This document shows positions 8,866 through 16,642 of a stretch of 64,000 nucleotides of DNA, in pieces. A program made the translations under genes and the position numbers. This DNA comes from JAGWBJ01 sp964291465 (GTDB lineage Bacteria > Chloroflexota > Dehalococcoidia > Lucifugimonadales > JAGWBF01), in the NCBI GenBank assembly GCA_964291465.2, contig OZ219928.1, positions 310,001-374,000 on the forward strand, read 5' to 3'. The notes beneath the pieces were generated by a model that saw only the letters and a program-made list of their open reading frames with translations, searched no databases and was not told the origin of the DNA. Positions within the stretch are counted from its first letter, which is position 1, and each line of letters opens with the position of its first letter.

Positions 8866-9409
8866 GTCGAGCACGGACTATTGACCGGAGATCGTTGACC
8901 TGAATAGCATCAGCCAGGGCGGCCCACACATAGTGTCTAGCTTTCTTGGAGAAACCCCGACCCAATCCCCGTAGGCGTAGCTCGTCTAAGGCTTCCTCTT
9001 TCCATAGAAGTTGCGCCAGTGAAAAAGCATCGTAGTTGTCATTCAGTGCGGGCTCACGACATGTCTCAAGGACGACGTTGCCCCGTTCGGCATGGGCCAC
9101 AATAACGCCCCACCAATTCGGGAGCATAGGGAGAGCGCCGTCAATATGGCGCTCAGTGGTGACCAGGAGGGCCCTATCAAGAACGCTGCCATAGGCGTCG
9201 GCCTGGTCAGCCAACCGCGTGAGGCTATCCATGTCGCTCTTTATCTCGTAGCCAGCTAATTCCCCATTGACAACGGCCACGTCAATCCGCCGTTTGCCCG
9301 CACAAATGCCCACTTCGTGTCGAATAAGGGTGTCCGGTTCGTCACCATACTGCTGCACGAGCCTGGCTTCAAGTGCCAGCCTAATGTCACAGTCTCGCGT
9401 CGCGCTCAC
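8789..9409 (-). CDS. sce7726-family putative nuclease
   Basis: About 206 residues. The block RIDVAVVNG, LAGYEIKSD, DSLTRL with D and ExK spaced on adjacent strands looks like a PD-(D/E)xK nuclease core, and the overall pattern matches the sce7726 family, commonly found with beta-protein (sce7725-type) genes. A DNA-cleaving role is inferred, not shown. The 3' ends of the two genes overlap (8789-8865). A GTG at 9409 is preferred because an AGGGGGG tract sits about 12 nt upstream; the GTG at 9421 has that tract immediately adjacent and seems too close. It is AT-richer than its neighbours. Confidence 0.7.
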   Translation of the reverse strand: MSATRDCDIRLALEARLVQQYGDEPDTLIRHEVGICAGKRRIDVAVVNGELAGYEIKSDMDSLTRLADQADAYGSVLDRALLVTTERHIDGALPMLPNWWGVIVAHAERGNVVLETCREPALNDNYDAFSLAQLLWKEEALDELRLRGLGRGFSKKARHYVWAALADAIQVNDLRSIVRARLKARPEWPGGQLHGQSDVTLRTTTS

Positions 9410-9578
9410 TCGGGTGTGCACCCCCCTAATTTGAAGACAGAGGATGACACCGTAATTTTACTGGCTCGCTACCTTCAGGGTCAATGCCCTCGTCCGGCAT
9501 CTACATCAAGAAAAGCCGTGGGGCAACCCTGGATGGTGGGAGACTGACAACTGACCCATCTCACTCTCCATTCTCCAT

Positions 9579-9607
9579 TTGACGCCTACCATGGGCTGTG
9601 CTACCAT
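9579..9607 (+). promoter_or_regulatory. Sigma-70 promoter of ribF-tyrS
   Basis: TTGACG at 9579-9584, 17-nt spacer, TACCAT at 9602-9607. The predicted start near 9614 gives a leader of about 115 nt before ribF. The remainder of the 9422-9578 stretch shows nothing recognisable. Confidence 0.65.
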
Positions 9608-9628
9608 CGCAAGCAAAGCCAGTAGCGA

Positions 9629-9693
9629 GGGACGACAACGTCCCATGTTCGTCGGGCCCCGACTGACTAGCCAGGCACGGAAGGTCGGGGCCC
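9629..9693 (+). promoter_or_regulatory. Structured leader of ribF: two perfect stem-loops
   Basis: Stem 1 is GGGACG (9629-9634), loop ACAA, CGTCCC (9639-9644). Stem 2 is a perfect 10-bp GGGCCCCGAC (9654-9663) with GTCGGGGCCC (9684-9693) around a 20-nt loop, followed by CTTTCG and not a run of T. This could be an attenuator, a translational control element or an mRNA stabiliser for ribF-tyrS. I see neither the FMN riboswitch core nor the T-box consensus, so no known class is assigned. Confidence 0.5.
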
Positions 9694-9727
9694 CTTTCGT
9701 GAACCCGGCCACCCGGCGGAATACCCC

Positions 9728-10717
9728 ATGACGACGCTGGACCAAGAGCTGTCCAACCAGGCGCCCAAAGGCCCCACGGCCCTGACCATCGGCACCTTCG
9801 ACGGTGTCCACCTGGGCCATCAGGACCTGCTGTCCCGCCTCAGGGCCCTGGCGTCGGGGAAGGGTCTCCACACCGCCGTCCTGACCTTCCGCCGCCATCC
9901 CCGCCTCGCCCTGACCCCGGGCATCGAGCTCCGCTACATCACCACGCTGGAGCAGCGGCTGGGCCTGCTGCGGGAGAGCGGCATCGACCTGGTGGCCGTG
10001 GTGGATTTCACCCGGGATGTGGCCCTCCTCAAGGCCGGCGAGTTCCTGGAGATGCTCCGCCGGCGTTTGAACATGAAGGGGCTGGTGGTGGGCCCCGACT
10101 TCGCCCTGGGCAACAACCGGGAGGGGGACATCCCTACCCTGCGGCGGTTGGGCGGCGAGATGGGCTTCTGGGTGGAGCCGGTGGAGCCCGTGGTGATGGA
10201 CAAGACCGTAATCCGCAGCAGCGTCATACGCAGCCTGCTCGGCCAGGGAGACGTGAAGGGCGCCGGCGCCATGCTTGGCCGGACCTACCGGCTCACGGGC
10301 CCGGTGGTCGAGGGGGACCGCCGGGGCCGCACCCTGGGCTTCCCCACGGCCAACCTGTCCCTGCAGGGCGACCTGGTGCTGCCCATGGACGGCATCTACG
10401 CCACCTGGGCTATGGTGGACGGGCGGCGTTACAGGTCGGCGACCAACGTGGGGGTGCGGCCGACCTTCGGCGGGAGCGCCCGCGTCGTCGAGACGTACCT
10501 GCTGGACTTCGACGGCGACCTGTACGGCAAACGCCTGACCCTGAAGTTCGTTCGAAGGCTCAGGGACGAGCTGGACTTCCCGGACGTCGGCTCCCTGGTG
10601 GAGCAGATGAAGCTGGACGTGGAGGACGCCAGGTCGGTGCTGGACGGCCCCGCGGACCCCATCGGCGCGCCGGCCTCGGGGGACATCCAGGCCCGGGGCG
10701 GGGCCGGGAGTGGGTAG
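9728..10717 (+). CDS. ribF: Bifunctional riboflavin kinase/FAD synthetase
   Basis: Converts riboflavin to FMN and then FAD. 329 residues, the usual size. The N-terminal nucleotidyltransferase half has TIGTFDGVHLGH (HxGH at 28-31) and ends in the RSSVIRS segment. The C-terminal kinase half has GRTYRLTGPVV, GRTLGFPTANL and a FGG-containing segment. The tail after about residue 310 is low-complexity. The start ATG 9728 has only a weak GGCGGA upstream. tyrS follows directly, with its start 2 nt past the ribF stop. FAD/FMN supply fits the many flavin enzymes in the window. Confidence 0.94.
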   Translation: MTTLDQELSNQAPKGPTALTIGTFDGVHLGHQDLLSRLRALASGKGLHTAVLTFRRHPRLALTPGIELRYITTLEQRLGLLRESGIDLVAVVDFTRDVALLKAGEFLEMLRRRLNMKGLVVGPDFALGNNREGDIPTLRRLGGEMGFWVEPVEPVVMDKTVIRSSVIRSLLGQGDVKGAGAMLGRTYRLTGPVVEGDRRGRTLGFPTANLSLQGDLVLPMDGIYATWAMVDGRRYRSATNVGVRPTFGGSARVVETYLLDFDGDLYGKRLTLKFVRRLRDELDFPDVGSLVEQMKLDVEDARSVLDGPADPIGAPASGDIQARGGAGSG

Positions 10718-10718
10718 G

Positions 10719-11927
10719 ATGGACCAGGGCACCCTGAGGCGGATTACCCGGCGGGGAGTGAGCGAGATCATCTCCCACGACGAGTTCGTCCGGCTGCTGG
10801 AAGCGGGCCGCCCCCTGCGTCTTAAGATGGGCTTCGACCCCAGCCGCCCCGACATCCACCTGGGGCACGTGGTGGGCCTGCGCAAGCTTCGGCAGCTCCA
10901 GGACCTGGGGCACCAGGTAATCCTCATCGTGGGCGACTGGACGGCCCAGATAGGCGACCCCAGCGGCCAGTCCATCACCAGGCCCATGCTCACCCACGAA
11001 GAGGTGGTCGAGAACGCCGAGTCGTACATGCGCCAGTTCTTCAAGGTCGTGGACAGGGAGCGCACCCGGGCCGTCTGGCAGAGCGAGTGGTTCGGCAAGT
11101 TCAGCCTGACCGACGTGATAGGCCTCACCAGTCGCTTCACCGTAGCCCAGTTCCTCAACCGCGAGGACTTCGCCAGGAGGTTCCAGGCCCAGAGGCCCAT
11201 CGCCATCACCGAGCTCCTGTATCCACTGCTCCAGGCCTACGACTCGGTGGCCATCGAGGCCGACGTGGAGTTCGGCGGCACCGACCAGAGGTTCAACTTG
11301 CTGGTGGGGCGCGAGCTCCAGGAGATGCGCGGCCAGCGCCCCCAGCAGTGCTTCCTCATGCCCATCCTGGTGGGCACCGACGGCGTCCAGAAGATGAGCA
11401 AGAGCCTGGACAACTACATCGGCGTCGAGGAGCCGCCCAACGACATGTACGGCAAGGTCATGCGGGTCGACGACGACCTGATGATGCAGTACTTCGAGTA
11501 CCTCACCGACGTCCCCGAGGAGGAGCTGGAGGAGATGCGCGGGGCCGTCGCGGAGCAGTCCGTCAACCCCATGGAGCTCAAGAAGCGCCTGGCCCGCGAG
11601 ATCACCACCCAGTTCCACGGCGCGGAGGGCGCCCGGGCCGCAGAGGCACACTTCGAGCGGGTGGTGCAGAGGCGGGAAGCGCCCGCCGAGAGCGAGATGC
11701 CCCGGTACTCCCTGGGGCCGTCCCTCGAGGGTGGGCCCGTGGTCATGTCCGTCACCGACGCCCTGGTGAAGACAGGCACGGCCAAGAGCGCCAGCGAGGC
11801 CAAGCGTTGGATCAGGCAGGGCGCCGTTGAGATCAACGGCGAGAAGGTCAGCACCGACAGGGTCCCGGCGCCGGCGCCGGACAGCATCATACGGGTCGGA
11901 AGGCGGTACGTAAGGGTAACCGCCTGA
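10719..11927 (+). CDS. tyrS: Tyrosyl-tRNA synthetase
   Basis: Class Ic aminoacyl-tRNA synthetase charging tRNA-Tyr; 402 residues. The catalytic core shows the HIGH-type signature PDIHLGH (HLGH at 47-50), a GGTDQRFN segment and KMSKS at about 225-229. The C-terminal 60 residues form an S4 RNA-binding domain (TGTAKSASEAKRWIRQGAV, then GEKV). The ATG at 10719 has GGGAG about 8 nt upstream and follows the ribF stop; a GTG at 10710 inside ribF is a less likely start. No T-box was recognised in the leader of this two-gene unit. Confidence 0.95.
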   Translation: MDQGTLRRITRRGVSEIISHDEFVRLLEAGRPLRLKMGFDPSRPDIHLGHVVGLRKLRQLQDLGHQVILIVGDWTAQIGDPSGQSITRPMLTHEEVVENAESYMRQFFKVVDRERTRAVWQSEWFGKFSLTDVIGLTSRFTVAQFLNREDFARRFQAQRPIAITELLYPLLQAYDSVAIEADVEFGGTDQRFNLLVGRELQEMRGQRPQQCFLMPILVGTDGVQKMSKSLDNYIGVEEPPNDMYGKVMRVDDDLMMQYFEYLTDVPEEELEEMRGAVAEQSVNPMELKKRLAREITTQFHGAEGARAAEAHFERVVQRREAPAESEMPRYSLGPSLEGGPVVMSVTDALVKTGTAKSASEAKRWIRQGAVEINGEKVSTDRVPAPAPDSIIRVGRRYVRVTA

Positions 11928-11955
11928 CCCAACAGATAACCCCGCCAGAGGACCA

Positions 11956-12000
11956 CCCAGCAGAGAATCCCCCAGCAGAGAATCCCCCAGCAGAGAATCA
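11956..12000 (+). repeat. Tandem repeat, 15 bp x 3, in the leader of the aminotransferase gene
   Basis: Three consecutive copies of CCCAGCAGAGAATCC (the last ending in A) at 11956-11970, 11971-11985 and 11986-12000. They end just before the AGGAGG ribosome site of the gene at 12011. There are no unique spacers, so this is not a CRISPR. Confidence 0.9.
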
Positions 12001-12010
12001 AGGAGGCCCA

Positions 12011-13150
12011 GTGAACGTCACCGGCCAGAACCTCAGGATACCCGGGCCCACTCCGTGTCCGCCGCAGGTGTTGGAGGCCACCGCCCGGGCTATGATCAAC
12101 CACCGCGGCCCCGAGTTCCGGGACCTGATCCTGCCCATCACCGAGAAGCTGAAGCGGGTGTTCATGACCCGCAACCGCCTGTACATCCTCACCGCCTCGG
12201 GCACCGGGGCCCTGGAGGCCGCGGTGGTGAACACCCTCTCCCCCGGGGACAAGGTGCTGGCGGTGACCGTGGGCAACTTCGGAGACCGGTTCGCGGACAT
12301 GGCCGAGGCCCAAGGGGCCGATCTCACGCGCCTGGAGTTCGAGTGGGGCACCGCCGCGGACCCGGATGCCGTGGCGCGGGCCCTGGGAGAGCACCGGGAC
12401 CTGAAGGCGGTTCTGGTTACCCACAACGAGACCTCCACCGGAGTGACCAACGACCTGGAGAGCATCACCCGCGTGGTCAGGCAGGGGTCCGACGCCCTGC
12501 TGCTGGTGGACGCCATCAGCAGCCTGGGGTGCGTGCCCCTGCCGGTGGATGAGTGGGACTGCGACGTGGTGTGCACCGCGTCCCAGAAGGGGCTGATGGT
12601 GCCGCCCGGGCTCTCCTTCATCAGCCTCAACGAGCGGGCTTGGCAGGCCCGGGAGAAGGCCCGCATGCCCCGGTACTACTTCGACCTGCCCGCGGCCCAG
12701 CGGTACCTGGAGCGGGCCCAGACCCCCTGGACACCCAACGTGCCCCTGTTCTACGGCCTCGACGTCGCCCTGGACATGATGCTGGAGGAGGGCATGGAGG
12801 CCATCTTCCGCCGCCACGCCCGCCTGGGAGACCTGACCCGCAGAAGCGTGGCGGACCTGGGCCTGGAGCTGCTGGCCGAGGAGACCCACGCCTCCAACAC
12901 CGTGACGGCGGTGAAGGTGCCCGAGGGGGTCGACGGGGGCAGGCTCTCGGAGCTGCTGCGTACCGAGCACTCGGTGGTCGTCGCCGGAGGCCAGGGGAAG
13001 CTCTCGGGCAAGATAATCCGCATCGGCCACATGGGCTGGGTGAGCGAGGAGGACATCCTGGAGGCGGTCCGCGCCATCGAGACGGCCCTGCCCCAGGCGG
13101 GCTTCAAGCCGCCCCGGGACAGCCGGGCGGGACGGGAGAGGGTCTCATAG
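12011..13150 (+). CDS. PLP-dependent aminotransferase, serine/alanine-glyoxylate type
   Basis: 379-residue class V aminotransferase of the serine-glyoxylate/alanine-glyoxylate or serine-pyruvate group. It begins RIPGPTPCP, typical of the group, and has TASGTGALEAA for phosphate binding, LLVDAISS with the cofactor aspartate, and TASQKGLMVPPG with the Schiff-base lysine. The C-terminal KIIRIGHMG is also characteristic. The GTG start at 12011 follows AAGGAGG. Direct coupling to serA suggests a role in serine metabolism, either making serine/3-phosphoserine-pathway intermediates or serine-glyoxylate exchange. The exact amino donor cannot be told. Confidence 0.88.
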   Translation: MNVTGQNLRIPGPTPCPPQVLEATARAMINHRGPEFRDLILPITEKLKRVFMTRNRLYILTASGTGALEAAVVNTLSPGDKVLAVTVGNFGDRFADMAEAQGADLTRLEFEWGTAADPDAVARALGEHRDLKAVLVTHNETSTGVTNDLESITRVVRQGSDALLLVDAISSLGCVPLPVDEWDCDVVCTASQKGLMVPPGLSFISLNERAWQAREKARMPRYYFDLPAAQRYLERAQTPWTPNVPLFYGLDVALDMMLEEGMEAIFRRHARLGDLTRRSVADLGLELLAEETHASNTVTAVKVPEGVDGGRLSELLRTEHSVVVAGGQGKLSGKIIRIGHMGWVSEEDILEAVRAIETALPQAGFKPPRDSRAGRERVS

Positions 13151-14730
13151 GTGCTCCCCGTGTACTCGTATCGGACCCCATAGCCGAGGAGGGCCTCCGG
13201 CACCTGCAGGCCGGGGCCGAGGTCGACGTGAAGACCGGGCTGAAGCCCGACGAGCTGAAGCAGGTCCTGGGCGGCTATGACGCCCTGGTCGTCCGTAGCC
13301 AGACCAAGGTGACCGGCGACGTGGTGGAGGCAGGCAGCAGGCTCCAGGTGATAGCCAGGGCCGGCATCGGCGTCGACAACATCGACCTGGATGCGGCCAC
13401 CGCCCGGGGCATCGCCGTGGTCAACGCTCCCACGGGCAACACCGTCGCCGCCGCGGAGCATACCATCGCCCTGATGCTGGCCATGGCCCGCAACGTGCCC
13501 CAAGCCCACCTGTCCATGAAGGAGGGCCAGTGGAGGCGGGGCGCGTTCATGGGCGTAGAGCTGCGGAACAAGACCCTGGGCATCATGGGCCTGGGCCGGG
13601 TGGGCTCCGAGGTCGCCAGACGGGCCACGGGGCTCTCGATGCGGCTCCTTGTCTACGACCCCTTCGTGTCCCCCGACTACGCCCGTCTGCTCCGGGCCGA
13701 GGTCGTCTCCCTGGAGGAGCTGCTGGAGCAGTCGGACTTCGTGACGGTCCACGCCGCCCTCACCGAAGCCACCCGCCACATGGTCGGCGCGGCGCAGCTG
13801 GCCCGGATGAAGCCCGGGGCCCGCCTGATCAACGTCGCCCGGGGTGAGCTGGTGGACGACGAGGCACTCTTGGAGGCCCTCGACGAGGGCAGGCTGGCCG
13901 GGGCGGCCCTGGACGTCTTCCCCAACGAGCCGCCGGGAGACATCCCCCTGGTGAGGCACCCGAAGGTGGTCGTCACTCCCCACCTGGGGGCGTCGACGCA
14001 GGAGGCCCAGACCGAGGTGGCCATCGAGGCGGCGGAGCAGGTGCTGGCGGTGCTGGGGGGAATGCCCGCTGCGAACACCGTCAACGCCCCTTTCCTGTCC
14101 CCCGAGGTCCACGACGCCCTGGCCCCCTACGTGCCCGTGGCGTCTCTCCTGGGCAAGCTCCTCACACACCTTGCTGAGGGACAGTTCGTCGGAGTTGCCA
14201 TCGAGTACCAGGGGGAGGTGGCCCGCTACGATACCGGCGTTCTGAAGTCGGCCGCCCTGGCCGGGCTGATGGCCCCCGTCGGCGAGGAGCGGGTCAACTT
14301 GATCAACGCTGCCCTCGTAGCCCGGAGGCGGGGCCTCACGGTGACTGAGCACACCGGCGCCGGCGCCCCCGAGTACGCCAGCCTCCTGGCCGTGACCCTC
14401 AGGACCACCGCGGGAGACATGACCCTGGCCGGCACGTCCCTTCGCAACGAGGTCCACGTGGTCCGGGTCAACGAGTACTGGCTGGACATGGTCCCGTCGG
14501 TGCCGTACCTGCTGTTCATAGAGCACAAGGACCACCCCGGCTCCATAGGCGCCGTGGGCACCATCACGGGCAGGAACGACATCAACATAAGCTTCATGGA
14601 GGTGGGACGCCTCAGCCCCAGGGGCCCGGCGATGATGATCCTGGGACTGGACGACCCGGTCCCCGGGACCGTGCTCGAGGAGATCCGCTCCGTCGGCCAG
14701 GTCAGCTCCGCCCGTGTCGTGCACCTGTAG
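13147..14730 (+). CDS. serA: D-3-phosphoglycerate dehydrogenase, apparent ATA start
   Basis: First enzyme of serine synthesis (3-phosphoglycerate to 3-phosphohydroxypyruvate). About 527 residues, the long bacterial form: substrate domain (RVLVSDPIAEEGL), NAD fold with GLGRVGSEVARR near 150, catalytic Arg in NVARGELVDD, Glu, and His in TPHLGAST, then the ASB domain and a C-terminal ACT domain (FIEHKDHPGSIGAVG). No ATG, GTG or TTG exists in frame near the N-terminus. ATA at 13147 overlaps the upstream TAG by 4 nt and has GGGAGAGGG 4 nt upstream. The first in-frame GTG lies inside DVKTGL and would delete the first strand. A real ATA start or a G-to-A sequence error are both possible. Confidence 0.9.
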   Translation: MGAPRVLVSDPIAEEGLRHLQAGAEVDVKTGLKPDELKQVLGGYDALVVRSQTKVTGDVVEAGSRLQVIARAGIGVDNIDLDAATARGIAVVNAPTGNTVAAAEHTIALMLAMARNVPQAHLSMKEGQWRRGAFMGVELRNKTLGIMGLGRVGSEVARRATGLSMRLLVYDPFVSPDYARLLRAEVVSLEELLEQSDFVTVHAALTEATRHMVGAAQLARMKPGARLINVARGELVDDEALLEALDEGRLAGAALDVFPNEPPGDIPLVRHPKVVVTPHLGASTQEAQTEVAIEAAEQVLAVLGGMPAANTVNAPFLSPEVHDALAPYVPVASLLGKLLTHLAEGQFVGVAIEYQGEVARYDTGVLKSAALAGLMAPVGEERVNLINAALVARRRGLTVTEHTGAGAPEYASLLAVTLRTTAGDMTLAGTSLRNEVHVVRVNEYWLDMVPSVPYLLFIEHKDHPGSIGAVGTITGRNDINISFMEVGRLSPRGPAMMILGLDDPVPGTVLEEIRSVGQVSSARVVHL

Positions 14731-14760
14731 ACATAACCGGCATATTCGGTGCCATGCGCC

Positions 14761-14790
14761 TTGCCTTTGCTACAGGCGGGTGTCTAGAAT
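14761..14790 (+). promoter_or_regulatory. Sigma-70 promoter of the coiled-coil protein gene
   Basis: TTGCCT at 14761-14766, 18-nt spacer and TAGAAT at 14785-14790. A start near 14797 leaves about 30 nt before the ATG at 14827, with GGAGGCGGGG between. Confidence 0.6.
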
Positions 14791-14826
14791 GTCGCAAAGG
14801 CCCACTTCCGACCGGAGGCGGGGACA

Positions 14827-15285
14827 ATGGTCCAGATACGAGAGGCCACTGCCAGGCTCAGGCTGGTCCTGGCGGACATCGAGGGCCGGGAGGCCCAGCT
14901 CGACAGCATGGTGCACCAGTTCCGGACCCAGCTCGACAGGCTGCCGAAGCAGGCCATCTACGGCAGGGCCCCCCTGGACATGGCCCTGTCGGCCATGGCC
15001 GAGATCCAGGAGCGGCTGGACGACGCCATCACAACCCGCCGGCACCTCCTGGCCATAAAGCAGCGCACCTCCGACGAGCTGGCCGCCCTGGAGCTTACCC
15101 GCAGGGTCGAGGAGACCAAGGACACCCTCCGGGACCTGAAGGCCCAGCCGCCCGCCGACACCTCCGGCCAGGACGTGGCGGCGGAGATACGCCGGCTGGA
15201 GGAGTTCATCGCCGAGTACAGCAAGCGGGCCGAGAGGTCCATCACCGGAGGCCTGCCCGAGGAGGGCCCCGCCCCCTCCGCTTAG
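14827..15285 (+). CDS. Hypothetical coiled-coil protein
   Basis: 152 residues, no family recognised. The composition is rich in Glu, Arg, Ala and Leu with long uninterrupted helix propensity over residues 1-135, so a coiled coil is likely. The segment LPKQAIYGRAPLDMAL around 38-53 is a short break. There is no signal peptide or membrane segment and the last 15 residues are a Pro/Gly-rich tail. ATG 14827 has GGAGGCGGGG upstream and its own promoter, so it is a real gene and not part of the serA unit. Confidence 0.7.
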   Translation: MVQIREATARLRLVLADIEGREAQLDSMVHQFRTQLDRLPKQAIYGRAPLDMALSAMAEIQERLDDAITTRRHLLAIKQRTSDELAALELTRRVEETKDTLRDLKAQPPADTSGQDVAAEIRRLEEFIAEYSKRAERSITGGLPEEGPAPSA

Positions 15286-15354
15286 GGCCCCGCCCCCACT
15301 TTAGGGAGGCTGGGCTCAAAAACCCGGGATGGGCCCGGGGTCATTCAGAGCATC
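15286..15354 (-). repeat. Dispersed intergenic element, copy B (short form)
   Basis: Between the convergent coiled-coil gene and DUF1015. Read on the minus strand from the DUF1015 stop it gives GATGCTCTGAATGACC, a CCCGGG hairpin, then TTTTTGAGCCCAGCCTCCC. It matches the first half of copy A almost base for base and lacks the CGCGG hairpin half. Confidence 0.75.
15318..15339 (-). terminator. Rho-independent terminator of the leftward GGT-DUF1015 unit
   Basis: On the minus strand CCCGGG (15339-15334), loop CCCAT, CCCGGG (15328-15323), then TTTTT (15322-15318). It lies 17 nt past the DUF1015 stop, inside repeat copy B. Confidence 0.7.
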
Positions 15355-15355
15355 T

Positions 15356-16642
15356 CTAGATCCGGCCCTCCAGCGGGTTCATCACTATGCCAGTGGGCAG
15401 CTTGGGATAGAAGAAGGTGGACTTGGAGGGCAGCCTCTCCCCCCGGTCCATGATCTCCTTGAACAGGTCGAGGGGAAAGGGCTTCAGGAAGAACCCCATC
15501 TGGGCTTCGCCGCTCCCGACCCTGTCCACGACCTCGTCTCCGTCGTGGACGTAGCTCAGGCGACTCTCCAGCGACTCTCCCAGGATGGGTCTCAGGACGT
15601 GGTCCTCCAGGACCCACGCTTCCGACCCGCCCAGCAGGCCCCACTCCCCGGTATCGACGCCGTCCCTCAGGGTGAGGCAGCTGTACCCGGCGCCCTCGGG
15701 CTCCAGAAGGCCCATGGCGAGGCCCTTCGCTCCGAGACGCTCCACCTCCTCCTGAAAAGCGGCCTTCGAGTCCACCCCTGAGGCGGTGTACGGGCTGGAC
15801 TCGAAGGTCTCCCCCAGCCGCGCCCTGACCCGCTCCAGGGTGTCCGCGTCCAGGCCGCCGACCACCCGGTGGTAGGGGAGCACCAGCAGGCCAGGGTCGG
15901 AGAACTCGATGAGACCCATCATCACGAACTCCGAGGCCGCCTCCGCGCTCCCCGCCCCGGACTCCCTCCGGTAGTTCAGGGCGGTCTCGTACCGGTGGTG
16001 CCCGTCGGCGATGTACAGTGGTCTCGACTCCAGGGCCTCGCGTATCGCCGCGATATCCTCCGGGCCGTCCACACTCCACAGGGCGTACTCCTGCCGGCCC
16101 GGGTCCGAGAAGGAGGCGGCGGGAGGCGACGCCACGACCTGGGCCAGCACCCCCGCCACCCGGCCCTCATCGTCGGAATACAGGCTCATGATGGGGCTGA
16201 GGTTGGTGCGGCAGGCCTTCATCAGGGCCAGCCGGTCGCGCTTGTCCTCGTCCCGGGTGTACTCGTGGGGGAGCACCACCCGGCGGTCGTACTCCTCCAG
16301 GCGGACCGCGGCCATCAGCTCCAGGCGCTCCGCCAGTCTGCCCTGGAGCGGGAAGGAGTGGCGCACCAGGTAGAAGGCGGGCGCCGGGTCGCGTACCAAC
16401 GCTCCCTCCTGGGACCACCTCTCCATCGCGGCCGCCGCCCGGGTGTACCGGTTGTCCTCGCCCGTGTCGGCGGGAAGCCTCTCCCCGGCCTCCAGCCGGA
16501 CCACGTTGTAGGGGCTCCGGCCGTAAAGGGACTGCTGGAGGTCGGCGGAGATGGTGTCGAAGGGTGGGGATACGATGTTGTCCAGCCCCCCCACCACCTG
16601 GGGGTCGTATCTCAGGGCCCTGAAGGGTCGAACGTCAGCCAT
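15356..16642 (-). CDS. DUF1015 family protein
   Basis: 428 residues of the DUF1015 family, soluble proteins of unknown function often found near serine-biosynthesis genes. Family features are the N-terminal VRPFRALRYDP, DNIVSPPFDTI, SPYNVVRLE, and the central IADGHHRYETAL. The ATG at 16642 directly follows the ggt stop (TAGATGG), so the two are translationally coupled. serA lies 0.6 kb away on the other strand, which agrees with the known gene-neighbourhood tendency of this family. No catalytic residues can be assigned. Confidence 0.88.
   Translation of the reverse strand: MADVRPFRALRYDPQVVGGLDNIVSPPFDTISADLQQSLYGRSPYNVVRLEAGERLPADTGEDNRYTRAAAAMERWSQEGALVRDPAPAFYLVRHSFPLQGRLAERLELMAAVRLEEYDRRVVLPHEYTRDEDKRDRLALMKACRTNLSPIMSLYSDDEGRVAGVLAQVVASPPAASFSDPGRQEYALWSVDGPEDIAAIREALESRPLYIADGHHRYETALNYRRESGAGSAEAASEFVMMGLIEFSDPGLLVLPYHRVVGGLDADTLERVRARLGETFESSPYTASGVDSKAAFQEEVERLGAKGLAMGLLEPEGAGYSCLTLRDGVDTGEWGLLGGSEAWVLEDHVLRPILGESLESRLSYVHDGDEVVDRVGSGEAQMGFFLKPFPLDLFKEIMDRGERLPSKSTFFYPKLPTGIVMNPLEGRI

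Noticed and set aside
9614..9727. FMN riboswitch or tyrosine T-box before ribF-tyrS
   Set aside because: Neither the conserved FMN core nor the T-box GGTGG/ACCGCG consensus is present; only unclassified hairpins are seen.
12553..13146. Extending serA upstream into the aminotransferase gene
   Set aside because: The upstream part of that frame is low-complexity Gly/Arg/Pro shadow of the aminotransferase and not SerA-like.
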